From Flavobacteriales bacterium (GTDB lineage Bacteria; Bacteroidota; Bacteroidia; Flavobacteriales; BACL11), in NCBI GenBank assembly GCA_002697505.1, contig NZWA01000074.1:1-7673 (forward strand): a stretch of 7,673 nucleotides of DNA, given 5' to 3'. Position 1 is the first letter of the stretch, and the number at the start of each line of letters is the position of its first letter. Below the pieces are notes generated by a model. The model had not been told where the DNA came from, made no database searches, and was given only the letters and a program-made list of their open reading frames with translations. Below, piece after piece: positions 1 to 6,455 of the stretch. A program made the position numbers and the translations under genes.

Positions 1-1
1 A

Positions 2-400
2 CAACATAAAAGGAACTCAACTACAGGAAATGCTCCAACTGCATCTGATATTGCACAAGGAGAGATTGCAATTAATCTTGCAGATCTCCGAATGTTCACT
101 AAGGACCACAATAATGCGATTCAAAGAATTGGTGGTGAAGACGTTGCAGCTACTTTAGATTTTACTAAGGCCGATGGGACATTACAGGGTATATCAGTCA
201 CAGGGTTCAAAATGGACTTTAAGAAGGCTAATGGTACTCTTACAACTTTTAATATTTTTCAACAGATGATGTTGTTTTCATTATTTCAGGGACACTTTGT
301 ATCTAGAGCAGTATTTAATACTCATCAACATACAGAGACACAGGCAATTACCTTTGATAATGATACTACACCATCTGGAACAACCTCAGTACCGATTTAG
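2..400 (+). CDS. Fibre-like phage structural protein, 5' end missing
   Basis: The reading frame is open from base 2 to the TAG at 398-400, giving 132 residues with no start in the window. The ATG at 92 is internal, because the codons before it already encode a recognisable motif (GNAP, then a dLa-GEiAiN-aD segment, then FTKD and an IGG end). That motif recurs in tail-fibre and appendage proteins of marine T4-like phages and usually sits near the start of a module. The C-terminal part contains an H-Q-H triplet (bases 323-331) in a Thr-rich stretch and ends in a short polar tail. The next structural gene starts two bases after the stop. A role in the virion surface or tail is inferred from the motif and from the neighbouring gp13-gp15 block. 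The exact protein (fibre, baseplate appendage or head decoration) cannot be told from this fragment. Confidence 0.75.
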   Translation, partial: QHKRNSTTGNAPTASDIAQGEIAINLADLRMFTKDHNNAIQRIGGEDVAATLDFTKADGTLQGISVTGFKMDFKKANGTLTTFNIFQQMMLFSLFQGHFVSRAVFNTHQHTETQAITFDNDTTPSGTTSVPI

Positions 401-402
401 AT

Positions 403-1107
403 ATGGCAGATAAAGTACCCTTAAAAGGACTATTTGATAACTCAGGAAACGTAACAGGTCTAGCGGAATACAGGTCTGCTGATGGTGATACACTTGGAGT
501 AATTCATGGTGGAACTGGACTTGCAACTGTAGCAACGGATAGGATTCTCACAGGGAATGGGACTTCTGCAATGACCGCAGAAGCAAATTTGACTTTTGAT
601 GGAACGACACTAACAGTTACAGGTAATATTGTAGCAACTGGTAACTTTGAAGCACAGACACAAATAACTACAGTTGATCCTGTTTTACTGATTGATTCAG
701 GTAGGTCTGGAAATCCAGCGGGTACAGATGATGCTGGTATTATCATTGAAAGGGGATCTGATCCAAATGTAAGTATATTTTGGGATGAGAGTGAACAACA
801 TTTTTCATTTGCAACTACTACGGACACTGGTGCTGGTACTGATAATACAATATCTGTATCTCAACAAACTGCTATAAAAGCAGGAAACATAACATCAACT
901 GGAAACCTTGCAATATCTGGAACACTCACAGGAGTAACTAATTTTAATCTGACAGGTACATTACAGTTTGACTCAGGACAGACAGTAGATGAAATTTCAA
1001 ATGATGTAAATTTGACAGATGGAGCTGCAACTGCATTAGTCACAGAAAACGCAATTAAATCTCATGTCACTGCTCAGGCATCAGCATTCGCAATAGCACT
1101 AGGATAA
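403..1107 (+). CDS. Fibre-like structural protein, 234 residues
   Basis: This is probably a virion surface or tail appendage protein. It is rich in Gly, Thr, Asn and Ser, with alternating short beta-prone segments and no signal peptide or membrane segment. Visible modules are GGTGL plus a DRILTGNGT motif (residues 36-54), a segment running from VDPVLLID to GIIIERGS and WDES (about 91-130), beta-strand repeats of the GNIxxTGNLxISGTLTG type (161-178), and a C-terminal helix with TENAIKSHV (214-222). The same modules occur in the 565-residue gene at 3479, so the two look like relatives. The ATG at 403 follows the previous stop by two bases and has no clear Shine-Dalgarno sequence, so it probably relies on coupling. 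The family style is familiar from marine T4-like phages. I do not recognise a specific named protein. Confidence 0.8.
   Translation: MADKVPLKGLFDNSGNVTGLAEYRSADGDTLGVIHGGTGLATVATDRILTGNGTSAMTAEANLTFDGTTLTVTGNIVATGNFEAQTQITTVDPVLLIDSGRSGNPAGTDDAGIIIERGSDPNVSIFWDESEQHFSFATTTDTGAGTDNTISVSQQTAIKAGNITSTGNLAISGTLTGVTNFNLTGTLQFDSGQTVDEISNDVNLTDGAATALVTENAIKSHVTAQASAFAIALG
445..459 (+). repeat. 15-base identical match, copy 1
   Basis: This segment is identical to bases 3851-3865. Both copies are read in the same frame as G-N-V-T-G, at residue 15 of the 234-residue protein and residue 125 of the 565-residue protein. Identity at the codon level suggests shared ancestry or recent exchange between the two fibre-like genes. 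Confidence 0.6.
1101..1104 (+). promoter_or_regulatory. Shine-Dalgarno for gp13
   Basis: AGGA lies six bases before the ATG at 1111 and overlaps the end of the preceding gene. It supports the chosen start of gp13. Confidence 0.55.
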
Positions 1108-1110
1108 AAT

Positions 1111-1932
1111 ATGGCTACACCAAATACAAAAGACACACTTAAAGAATATTGTCTGAGAGCTCTGGGAAAACCAGTAATTGAAATCAATGTTGACCCAGAC
1201 CAATTGGATGACAGAGTTGATGAGGCACTTCAATATTTCGCAGAGTTTCACATGGATGGTGTAGAGAGAATGTATCTCAAACATCAAATCACCGCTGCAG
1301 AGAAGACAGCTGCAGTAACAAATACCACAACCAATGTTACTGATTCTGTAGATAGTTCAACAACCGCAAGTTGGTTGGAACAGAAAGTTTGGTTGCCTCT
1401 ACCATCATCTGTAGTCTCTGTATTAAGAATATTTCCTCTTGAGACAGCTGCATCGAGGGGTGGAGAGATGTTCGATATTGAATACCAAATGAGACTGAAT
1501 GATTTGTTTGATTTCAGTAGCACAAATCTGATTCACTATCAAATGATTCAAGAACATTTGGATTTGATGCATCACATATTGTCAGGAGAAATTCCTGTAC
1601 GTTTCAATATGCACCAGAACAGATTGTTCATCGATATGGAATGGCCAAAAGATGTCTCAGACAACCATTTTATCATTATAGAGTGTTATAGAAAACTTGA
1701 CCCTACAACATATACTGATATATACAATGATTCATTTTTAAAGAAATACGCAACTGCACTTGTCAAAAAACAATGGGGTTCTAATTTGATAAAATTTAAT
1801 GGTGTCCAAATGTTGGGGGGAGTACAATTAAATGGAGAAACCATATATCAGCAAGCAGATGAAGAGATAAAGTTACTAGAAGAACAAATGCTCAATGGTT
1901 ATGGTCTTCCAGCTGATATGATGATGGGATGA
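1111..1932 (+). CDS. gp13: T4 gp13-like neck (head completion) protein
   Basis: In T4, gp13 works with gp14 to form the neck that seals the DNA-filled head and accepts the tail. The N-terminal 60 residues are the most recognisable part: a K-E-Y-C-L-R helix, then G-x-P-V-I-E-I-N-V-D (residues 19-28), D-x-x-D-D-R-V-D-E-A-L-x-x-F (30-43) and Y-L-K-H-Q (55-59), as in gp13 of marine T4-like phages. The protein has 273 residues against 309 in T4. A Thr- and Ser-rich stretch at about residues 65-87 looks like a surface loop. The gene is followed after one base by gp14 and then gp15, the T4 order, which strengthens the call. I see no truncation or frameshift. Confidence 0.92.
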   Translation: MATPNTKDTLKEYCLRALGKPVIEINVDPDQLDDRVDEALQYFAEFHMDGVERMYLKHQITAAEKTAAVTNTTTNVTDSVDSSTTASWLEQKVWLPLPSSVVSVLRIFPLETAASRGGEMFDIEYQMRLNDLFDFSSTNLIHYQMIQEHLDLMHHILSGEIPVRFNMHQNRLFIDMEWPKDVSDNHFIIIECYRKLDPTTYTDIYNDSFLKKYATALVKKQWGSNLIKFNGVQMLGGVQLNGETIYQQADEEIKLLEEQMLNGYGLPADMMMG

Positions 1933-1933
1933 T

Positions 1934-2674
1934 ATGCCTACAAATGTTTATTTCGACCTTGGCACAACTTCTGAACAGAGGTTATACGAAAATCTTATCA
2001 TTGAGCAACTCAGAGCTTTTGGTCATGATGTTTATTATCTTCCTAGAAAACTGGTAAACGAAGACACTCTGTTTGGGGAAGATAGGTTATCATCTTTTAA
2101 CGATGCATACATCATAGAGATGTATCTTGATAATGTTGAAGGATTTGAGGGTCAGAAAGAAATGATGACTCGTTTTGGTCTGGATATGCAGGACGAAGCT
2201 ACATGGGTAGTTTCTAAAAGAAGATTTGAACAACTTATCAGTACAGACCAAAATCTGATTGTAAGTTCTCGTCCTAATGAGGGAGATTTGATTTATTTTC
2301 CTCTTGCAAAGAAATTATTTGAGATTTCTTTTGTGGACCATGATGACCCATTCTATCAGATTCAAAATCTTCCTGTATTCAAAATGCGCTGTCGTACTTT
2401 TGAATACTCAAGTGAGCGTTTGGATACTGGTGTTACTGCAATTGACAACATAGAGACAAATGAATCTCTTGATGCATTGCAGTATCAATTTGTTCTGGAA
2501 ACTGGAACTGATTCTGGTACTAACTATTTACTGACAGAGGATGGAGATTTTATAGTACAAGAAGATTACAACGTAGATACTATAGACACATCAGCTGATA
2601 ATACATTCTTTGAAACGCAAGGTGATTCGATACTTGATTTTTCAGAGGTCAACCCTTTTGGTGAGGTAACATAA
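1934..2674 (+). CDS. gp14: T4 gp14-like neck protein
   Basis: This is the partner of gp13 in the T4 neck complex. The N-terminus (TNVYFD, then EQRLYENLIIEQLRAFGHDVYYLPR) and the following L-F-G-E-D segment match the gp14 family, and the C-terminus ends in the familiar D-F-S-E-V-N-P-F-G-E pattern. It has 246 residues, close to 256 in T4. An acidic insert before the end (about residues 195-230) contains a TEDG-x-F-x-V-Q-E-D segment and is the least conserved-looking part. The start lies one base after the gp13 stop with only a weak GGGA upstream. The stop codon TAA shares its last A with the ATG of gp15, implying translational coupling. Confidence 0.92.
   Translation: MPTNVYFDLGTTSEQRLYENLIIEQLRAFGHDVYYLPRKLVNEDTLFGEDRLSSFNDAYIIEMYLDNVEGFEGQKEMMTRFGLDMQDEATWVVSKRRFEQLISTDQNLIVSSRPNEGDLIYFPLAKKLFEISFVDHDDPFYQIQNLPVFKMRCRTFEYSSERLDTGVTAIDNIETNESLDALQYQFVLETGTDSGTNYLLTEDGDFIVQEDYNVDTIDTSADNTFFETQGDSILDFSEVNPFGEVT
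2663..2666 (+). promoter_or_regulatory. Shine-Dalgarno for gp15
   Basis: GAGG lies seven bases before the ATG at 2674, inside the last codons of gp14. It supports the TAATG start-stop junction as the real gp15 start. Confidence 0.6.
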
Positions 2675-3471
2675 TGCTTGGTTCAACTTTCTATCATGAG
2701 ACAATCCGAAAATGCGTAATCGGATTTGGTACACTTTTTAATGATATTCATATAACACGTAAAGACAGTTCTGGAAATACAGTTCAGTCTATGAAGGTTC
2801 CGTTAGCATACGGACCCAAACAAAAGTTCTTAGTAAGACTTAGAGAAGACCCTAGTATCTCAAAGTCAGTTGCAATCACTCTTCCAAGAATTGGATTTGA
2901 GATTGGTACGATTGCATACGACAGTACTAGGAAACTCAATAAAATACAAAAAGTAAAGAAAGCAGGTTCGGCAGGAAACAAGGTAGACACACAATATATG
3001 CCTGTTCCCTACAATATTGATTTTGAACTTTATGCAATGGCTAAAAATAGTGATGATGCTCTTCAGATAGTAGAACAGATTCTACCATACTTTCAACCAG
3101 AGTATACCATCACAATTAATGATGTAGTACAGATGAGTAATAAAAGGGATGTTCCTATTATTCTCACAAGTATCGCATACGAAGATAATTATGAAGGTGA
3201 GTTTACAGAACGTAGAGCTATCATTTATACTATGTCTTTCACTGCAAAGGCATATCTCTACGGACCAGTTGTTTCTGGACAAGTTATTACTAAGGTACAA
3301 GTTGACCAGTTTAGTGATTCTGCATCAGCTGCACCTAAGAGAGAACAGAGATACACAGTTACTCCTGACCCTGTTACAGCTGATATGGATGATGATTTTG
3401 GATTCAATGAAACATCCTCATTCTTTACGGATGCAAAAACATTTAACCCAACTACGGGTCAAGACGAATAG
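2674..3471 (+). CDS. gp15: T4 gp15-like tail terminator / sheath stabiliser
   Basis: In T4, gp15 forms a ring that caps the finished tail tube and sheath and docks onto the neck. The N-terminus (an FYHETIRK helix, then V-I-G-F-G-T-L-F-N-D-I), the V-P-L-A-Y-G-P-K-Q-K-F-L-x-R block at residues 42-55, and the central P-V-P-Y-N-I-D-F-E-L-Y segment at about 110-120 match this family. The length of 265 residues is close to 272 in T4. The last 50 residues are acidic and low in complexity (DMDDDFGF), typical of a flexible tail. The gene overlaps gp14 by one base and is followed after seven bases by a fibre-like gene rather than directly by gp16 as in T4. Confidence 0.93.
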   Translation: MLGSTFYHETIRKCVIGFGTLFNDIHITRKDSSGNTVQSMKVPLAYGPKQKFLVRLREDPSISKSVAITLPRIGFEIGTIAYDSTRKLNKIQKVKKAGSAGNKVDTQYMPVPYNIDFELYAMAKNSDDALQIVEQILPYFQPEYTITINDVVQMSNKRDVPIILTSIAYEDNYEGEFTERRAIIYTMSFTAKAYLYGPVVSGQVITKVQVDQFSDSASAAPKREQRYTVTPDPVTADMDDDFGFNETSSFFTDAKTFNPTTGQDE

Positions 3472-3478
3472 GTAAACT

Positions 3479-5176
3479 ATGGCATTACAAACAATAGGAC
3501 TAGGTTCATCTGCAAATGATGGTAGTGGAGATACTTTAAGAGCTGCAGGAACCAAGATAAACGCAAATACTGGTGAAATATATGCAAGATTCGGGTCTGG
3601 GTCTGGTAATGGTGCAACTCTGGAAACTGCAACATCAGCTAATATTCTGGTAGGAAACGGAACTAAATTTGCAAGCGTAGCAACAAGTGGAGATTTCAAT
3701 ATCTCAAGTGCTGGTGCAATTAATGTAAGAACTGATTCTTCAGGTGTAAGTAAAATTACGATACCATCTGGTTCTGCTCCAGGCACCACTACAAATACTC
3801 TGTATAATATTGGAGGTGCATTATACTTTAATGGTGCAGTTGTTGGTTCTGGAAACGTAACAGGTATGACTGCATTTTCAGTTAATTCAAATGGAGCAGG
3901 ATCTGCCTCAAGTTCAATCACTCAAGGTAATACTTTAAATTTAAATGGTGGTACAGGTATTACAGCGGTATCTGCAAATAACGATGTAGTAACATTTTCC
4001 ATTGATAATACAGTAGTCGCAACTCTGACAGGAACTCAGACACTTACAAATAAAACTCTGACAAGTCCAGTTCTTGGAGGTACAACCACAACAGCTTCTG
4101 GTAACTTAATCGTTGATCCTGCAACTCAAATATTGGAGGTAAAAGGTGATGGTTCATCAACTGAGGGTGGAATACAGTTAAATTGTCGTGTCAATACTCA
4201 TGGGCAAAAAATACTTGCACAACCTCATAGTGAGGGAGTCACTAATACGATGTTACTTCCAAAAGGTGCTAACTCAACTCTGGTTTCAGAGGTATCAACA
4301 TCTACACTGACAAATAAAACAATTGATGCAAATGGAACGGGAAACTCTATTACAAACCTAGAGGTTGCTGACTTTGCAGCTGCATCAATCATAACTCAGA
4401 GTGAAGGTATTAGTTCAAATAATAATGACACTACTATTCCAACATCAGCGGCAGTAAAAGCATACGCAGATTCAGTCGGTGGTGGAGGTGGTGGTAGTAC
4501 AATTGTTGTTCAAGATGAAGGTTCCGCCTTATCAACAAATGCCACTACGTTAAACTTTGTAGGTGCTGGTGTGACAGCTAGTGGTACTGGTGCAGTCAAG
4601 ACAGTAACAGTTAATGCTGGAGTATCTACTTTAGCTGCATTGACTGATACTGCAATTACAAGTGCAGCTGCAGGAAATATATTATTACATGATGGGTCAG
4701 ACAGTTTTGACAACAAAGTTGTAAAATCAAATGATATTACTTTAGCTCATACAGCTGCACTCGCAATACCTATGGGTGGATTTACTTTCGGTCCAATATC
4801 TGCTGATGGTACAAGTCATTATGTTTTTGCAAACTATACAAGTGGAGGTGCAAATTCACCTGATCCTCATCTCTATTTACTTTCAGATATGGCTTACATA
4901 TTTGACCTGAGTGGTCTTGGTGGTGCCCATCCTTTTCAAATTGAATCTGGTGGGTCTGCATTGACAACATCAAATGGTGCAGATGGGTTGATACATATTG
5001 CTACAAATGGGACAGTATCAACTGGAACATCAGCAAATGCAAAAACTTCTGGTTTGTTGATCTGGAAAGTTCCACACTTTACAGCTGCAAGTACAGGAAC
5101 CTATACTTATCAATGTACTTCTCATTCAGGTATGCAAGGTGCTATTACCATAAAGACACTTGAAACTATAACATGA
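3479..5176 (+). CDS. Fibre-like structural protein with C-terminal cupredoxin-like domain
   Basis: This is a 565-residue Gly/Thr/Ser/Asn-rich protein, probably a virion appendage. Its parts in order are an N-terminal GLGSSANDGSGDTLR motif with K-I-N-A-N-T-G (about residues 7-32) common in marine phage fibre-like proteins, an ANILVGNGT repeat (54-62), two T-L-T-N-K-T units (188-193 and 276-281), an IQLNC-HGQKIL segment (232-246), an IPTSAAVKAYADS helix (320-332), a six-glycine linker (334-339), and a C-terminal beta domain (about 420-560). In that last domain, H484 (AHPFQI) and C546, H549 and M552 (QCTSHSGMQG) occupy the pattern of type 1 copper ligands. Cys-to-Met spacing is C-x2-H-x2-M, shorter than the C-x2-H-x4-M of plastocyanin, so metal binding is uncertain. 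The gene sits between gp15 and gp16, not a T4 position. A weak AGG at 3470-3472 precedes the start. Confidence 0.8.
   Translation: MALQTIGLGSSANDGSGDTLRAAGTKINANTGEIYARFGSGSGNGATLETATSANILVGNGTKFASVATSGDFNISSAGAINVRTDSSGVSKITIPSGSAPGTTTNTLYNIGGALYFNGAVVGSGNVTGMTAFSVNSNGAGSASSSITQGNTLNLNGGTGITAVSANNDVVTFSIDNTVVATLTGTQTLTNKTLTSPVLGGTTTTASGNLIVDPATQILEVKGDGSSTEGGIQLNCRVNTHGQKILAQPHSEGVTNTMLLPKGANSTLVSEVSTSTLTNKTIDANGTGNSITNLEVADFAAASIITQSEGISSNNNDTTIPTSAAVKAYADSVGGGGGGSTIVVQDEGSALSTNATTLNFVGAGVTASGTGAVKTVTVNAGVSTLAALTDTAITSAAAGNILLHDGSDSFDNKVVKSNDITLAHTAALAIPMGGFTFGPISADGTSHYVFANYTSGGANSPDPHLYLLSDMAYIFDLSGLGGAHPFQIESGGSALTTSNGADGLIHIATNGTVSTGTSANAKTSGLLIWKVPHFTAASTGTYTYQCTSHSGMQGAITIKTLETIT
3851..3865 (+). 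repeat. 15-base identical match, copy 2
   Basis: This is the second copy of the segment at 445-459, again coding G-N-V-T-G. It lies within the beta-rich N-terminal half of the 565-residue structural gene. Confidence 0.6.
4042..4056 (+). repeat. TLTNKT-coding direct repeat, copy 1
   Basis: This matches bases 4306-4320 at 14 of 15 positions and codes the T-L-T-N-K-T unit at residues 188-193. The unit is a common building block of marine phage fibre-like proteins, so this is an internal protein repeat rather than a mobile or regulatory element. Confidence 0.6.
4306..4320 (+). repeat. TLTNKT-coding direct repeat, copy 2
   Basis: This is the second copy of the unit at 4042-4056, coding residues 276-281 of the same protein, with one base changed (T to G at the fourth position). 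Confidence 0.6.
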
Positions 5177-5177
5177 T

Positions 5178-5561
5178 ATGGAAACTCTTGACCAAATTCT
5201 AGGTATTGCTGAAAATGCAGTCACAACAACTCAACCAACAACTCCAGCAATACCCAGACCTCAAACTACGGATGAGGATGAGGATGATTTCAAATACAGT
5301 AGAGAAAACCTCTACCACATTATTGAAAGGGGGCAAGATGCCCTTGAAGGTGTACTCAAAGTAGCTCAGGAAACAGACCATCCCAGAGCATATGAGGTTG
5401 CAGGACAATTGTTAAAAACCAATGCTGACAATGCAGAGAAGTTGGTCAATTTGCAGACAACCAAAAAGAAAGTTAGAGAAGAATCTGGACCTAAAAATGT
5501 CACTAATGCATTGTTTGTAGGTTCTACTACTGAACTTCAGAAACTCATAAAGGGAAAATGA
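5178..5561 (+). CDS. gp16: T4 gp16-like small terminase subunit
   Basis: The small terminase recognises phage DNA and regulates the large-subunit motor during head filling. After an acidic Pro/Thr-rich N-terminus (residues 15-38, with D-E-D-E-D-D), the central helical core carries Y-S-R-E-N-L-Y (40-46), a G-Q-D-A-L segment (52-56) and H-P-R-A-Y-E-V (68-74), the hallmark pattern of gp16 in T4-like phages, followed by a coiled helix rich in Lys, Asn and Leu. It has 127 residues, shorter than 164 in T4, mainly at the ends. The start lies one base after the preceding stop, with no strong ribosome site. Its stop overlaps the next gene's start (ATGA). In T4 gp17 follows directly, whereas here four small genes intervene. 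Confidence 0.9.
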   Translation: METLDQILGIAENAVTTTQPTTPAIPRPQTTDEDEDDFKYSRENLYHIIERGQDALEGVLKVAQETDHPRAYEVAGQLLKTNADNAEKLVNLQTTKKKVREESGPKNVTNALFVGSTTELQKLIKGK

Positions 5562-5893
5562 AAACATTCAGAGAATTTACAGAAGAACCATGTTGTGAAG
5601 ATTGTTACGACCATCAACTACAAGAGGCTGAGTATCAAGGTAAAAAAGTTACTCTGAATGACCCAAAAAGGTCCAGTGATGGTAAAAAGAAATTCTATGT
5701 TTACGTCAAGAACGAAAAGGGTAATGTAATCAAGTTAGGATTCGGAGACCCAAACATGGAAATAAAACGAGATGACCCTGCAAGGAGAAAGTCATTTCGT
5801 GCAAGACATAATTGTGCAGACCCAGGCCCCAAATACAAAGCAAGGTATTGGAGTTGTTATCAATGGAGAGCAGGAGCAAAGGTAGATAACTAA
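5558..5893 (+). CDS. Small protein with capsid-targeting-like N-terminus and LQE/A protease site
   Basis: This 111-residue protein begins MKTFREF, close to the T4 capsid targeting sequence (MKTYQEF). Residues 21-24 read L-Q-E-A, which fits the T4 gp21 prohead protease consensus (L/I-x-E, cut before A/G). Cleavage would leave an 88-residue product from A24. The removed peptide would carry a C-C-x-x-C cluster (12, 13, 16). The rest is a basic domain with K-K-F-Y-V-Y-V-K, G-F-G-D-P-N-M-E-I-K-R-D-D-P (61-74), and R-A-R-H-N-C then Y-W-S-C (H84, C86, C100). I recall this domain pattern from small hypothetical proteins of marine phages but know no function. The start overlaps the gp16 stop (ATGA) with AAAGGG three bases upstream. 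Packaging into the head is an inference. Confidence 0.8.
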   Translation: MKTFREFTEEPCCEDCYDHQLQEAEYQGKKVTLNDPKRSSDGKKKFYVYVKNEKGNVIKLGFGDPNMEIKRDDPARRKSFRARHNCADPGPKYKARYWSCYQWRAGAKVDN

Positions 5894-6150
5894 TGAAAAC
5901 ATACAAAGAAATAAAAGAAGCGGTCAGTGCGGCACAACAAGCTGCAATTGCTATTGACATGAAAAAAAAGGGTAAAACACCCAAAGGTGAAGAAACTCTA
6001 GATGAGAAAAGTGTTCCTAATAACCCTGAACTTTGGTCCAGAGCAAAAGCACTTGCAAAACAAAAGTTCGATGTTTATCCATCAGCCTATGCAAATGGAT
6101 GGGCCGCAAAATGGTACAAATCTAAAGGTGGAACTTGGAGTAGTAAATGA
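5893..6150 (+). CDS. Small basic protein with capsid-targeting-like N-terminus
   Basis: This 85-residue lysine-rich protein begins MKTYKEIKEA. The first six residues follow the T4 capsid targeting pattern, and I7-K8-E9 before A10 fits the gp21 protease consensus. An Ala-rich helix follows (AAQQAAIAI, 13-21) with a basic KKKGKTPK stretch. The C-terminal half carries W-S-R-A-K-A-L-A-K-Q-K-F (48-59), then P-S-A-Y-A-N-G-W (63-70) and K-W-Y-K-S-K-G-G-T-W. The last block resembles a motif I know from small marine phage proteins of unknown function. The ATG shares its A with the preceding TAA. The next gene's ATG overlaps its own TGA stop. Positive charge would suit a DNA-associated internal head protein, but that is inference. 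Confidence 0.8.
   Translation: MKTYKEIKEAVSAAQQAAIAIDMKKKGKTPKGEETLDEKSVPNNPELWSRAKALAKQKFDVYPSAYANGWAAKWYKSKGGTWSSK
6137..6140 (+). promoter_or_regulatory. Shine-Dalgarno for the 99-residue gene
   Basis: GGAG lies six bases before the ATG at 6147, inside the end of the preceding gene. It supports the overlapping ATGA start. Confidence 0.6.
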
Positions 6151-6446
6151 CCTACGATGAGTTTAGAGAAGACCTACGTAAGTGGTTCAGTAAAGACAAT
6201 CCTCAAGGTGGGTGGAAACGTATAGGAACAGATGGCTCTGTATTGGGTCCATGTGCTAGAGATGATACGGATGGTGATGGTGACCCAGATGGACCGAAAC
6301 CAAAATGTATGTCAAATCGTAAAATTCGACAACTTACCAAAAAACAAAGAGCAAATGCAGTAAGACAGAAACGCAAACACGATTCTGACCCAGACCGCAA
6401 AGGTAAACCAATCAATGTATCTAACTTTGGAAAAGGTAAGTTATAA
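6147..6446 (+). CDS. Small protein with Cys-flanked Asp-rich loop
   Basis: This 99-residue protein of unknown function begins MTYDEFREDL, a capsid-targeting-like start lacking the usual second-position Lys. No L/I-x-E-A/G cut site is visible nearby. A G-W-K-R-I-G segment (22-27) leads to G-P-C (C36), then D-T-D-G-D-G-D-P-D-G (40-49), then P-K-C-M (C54). The Asp-rich loop resembles calcium-binding loops of the DxDxDG type seen in thrombospondin type 3 and dockerin repeats. After it comes a basic helix (L-T-K-K-Q-R-A-N-A-V-R-Q-K-R-K, 63-77). Relatives that I recall from phages have G-P-C, P-K-C and the basic helix; whether they have the Asp-rich loop needs alignment. It overlaps the previous gene by four bases and precedes the next by nine. 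Confidence 0.78.
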   Translation: MTYDEFREDLRKWFSKDNPQGGWKRIGTDGSVLGPCARDDTDGDGDPDGPKPKCMSNRKIRQLTKKQRANAVRQKRKHDSDPDRKGKPINVSNFGKGKL

Positions 6447-6448
6447 GG
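6445..6448 (+). promoter_or_regulatory. Shine-Dalgarno for the 225-residue gene
   Basis: AAGG overlaps the stop codon of the preceding gene and lies seven bases before the ATG at 6456. It supports that start. Confidence 0.5.
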
Positions 6449-6455
6449 TCTTTCA

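Noticed and set aside
92..400. Separate gene starting at the ATG at 92
   Set aside because: The frame is open back to base 2 and encodes a recognisable conserved motif upstream of this Met, so the ATG is internal to a gene cut by the window edge.
504..827. 107-codon open frame on the minus strand
   Set aside because: It is fully antisense to the 234-residue structural gene, with no recognisable domain and no start signal of its own.
871..878. Possible T4 late promoter box (CTATAAAA)
   Set aside because: It differs from TATAAATA and lies deep inside a gene with no gene start just downstream.
3149..3475. 108-codon open frame on the plus strand
   Set aside because: It overlaps the conserved gp15 frame, and its Leu- and Ser-rich product resembles no known protein.
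3418..3921. 167-codon open frame on the minus strand
   Set aside because: It lies opposite gp15 and the 565-residue structural gene, both well supported. Its Pro- and Val-rich composition is what results from reading Gly/Thr/Asn-rich coding sequence backwards.
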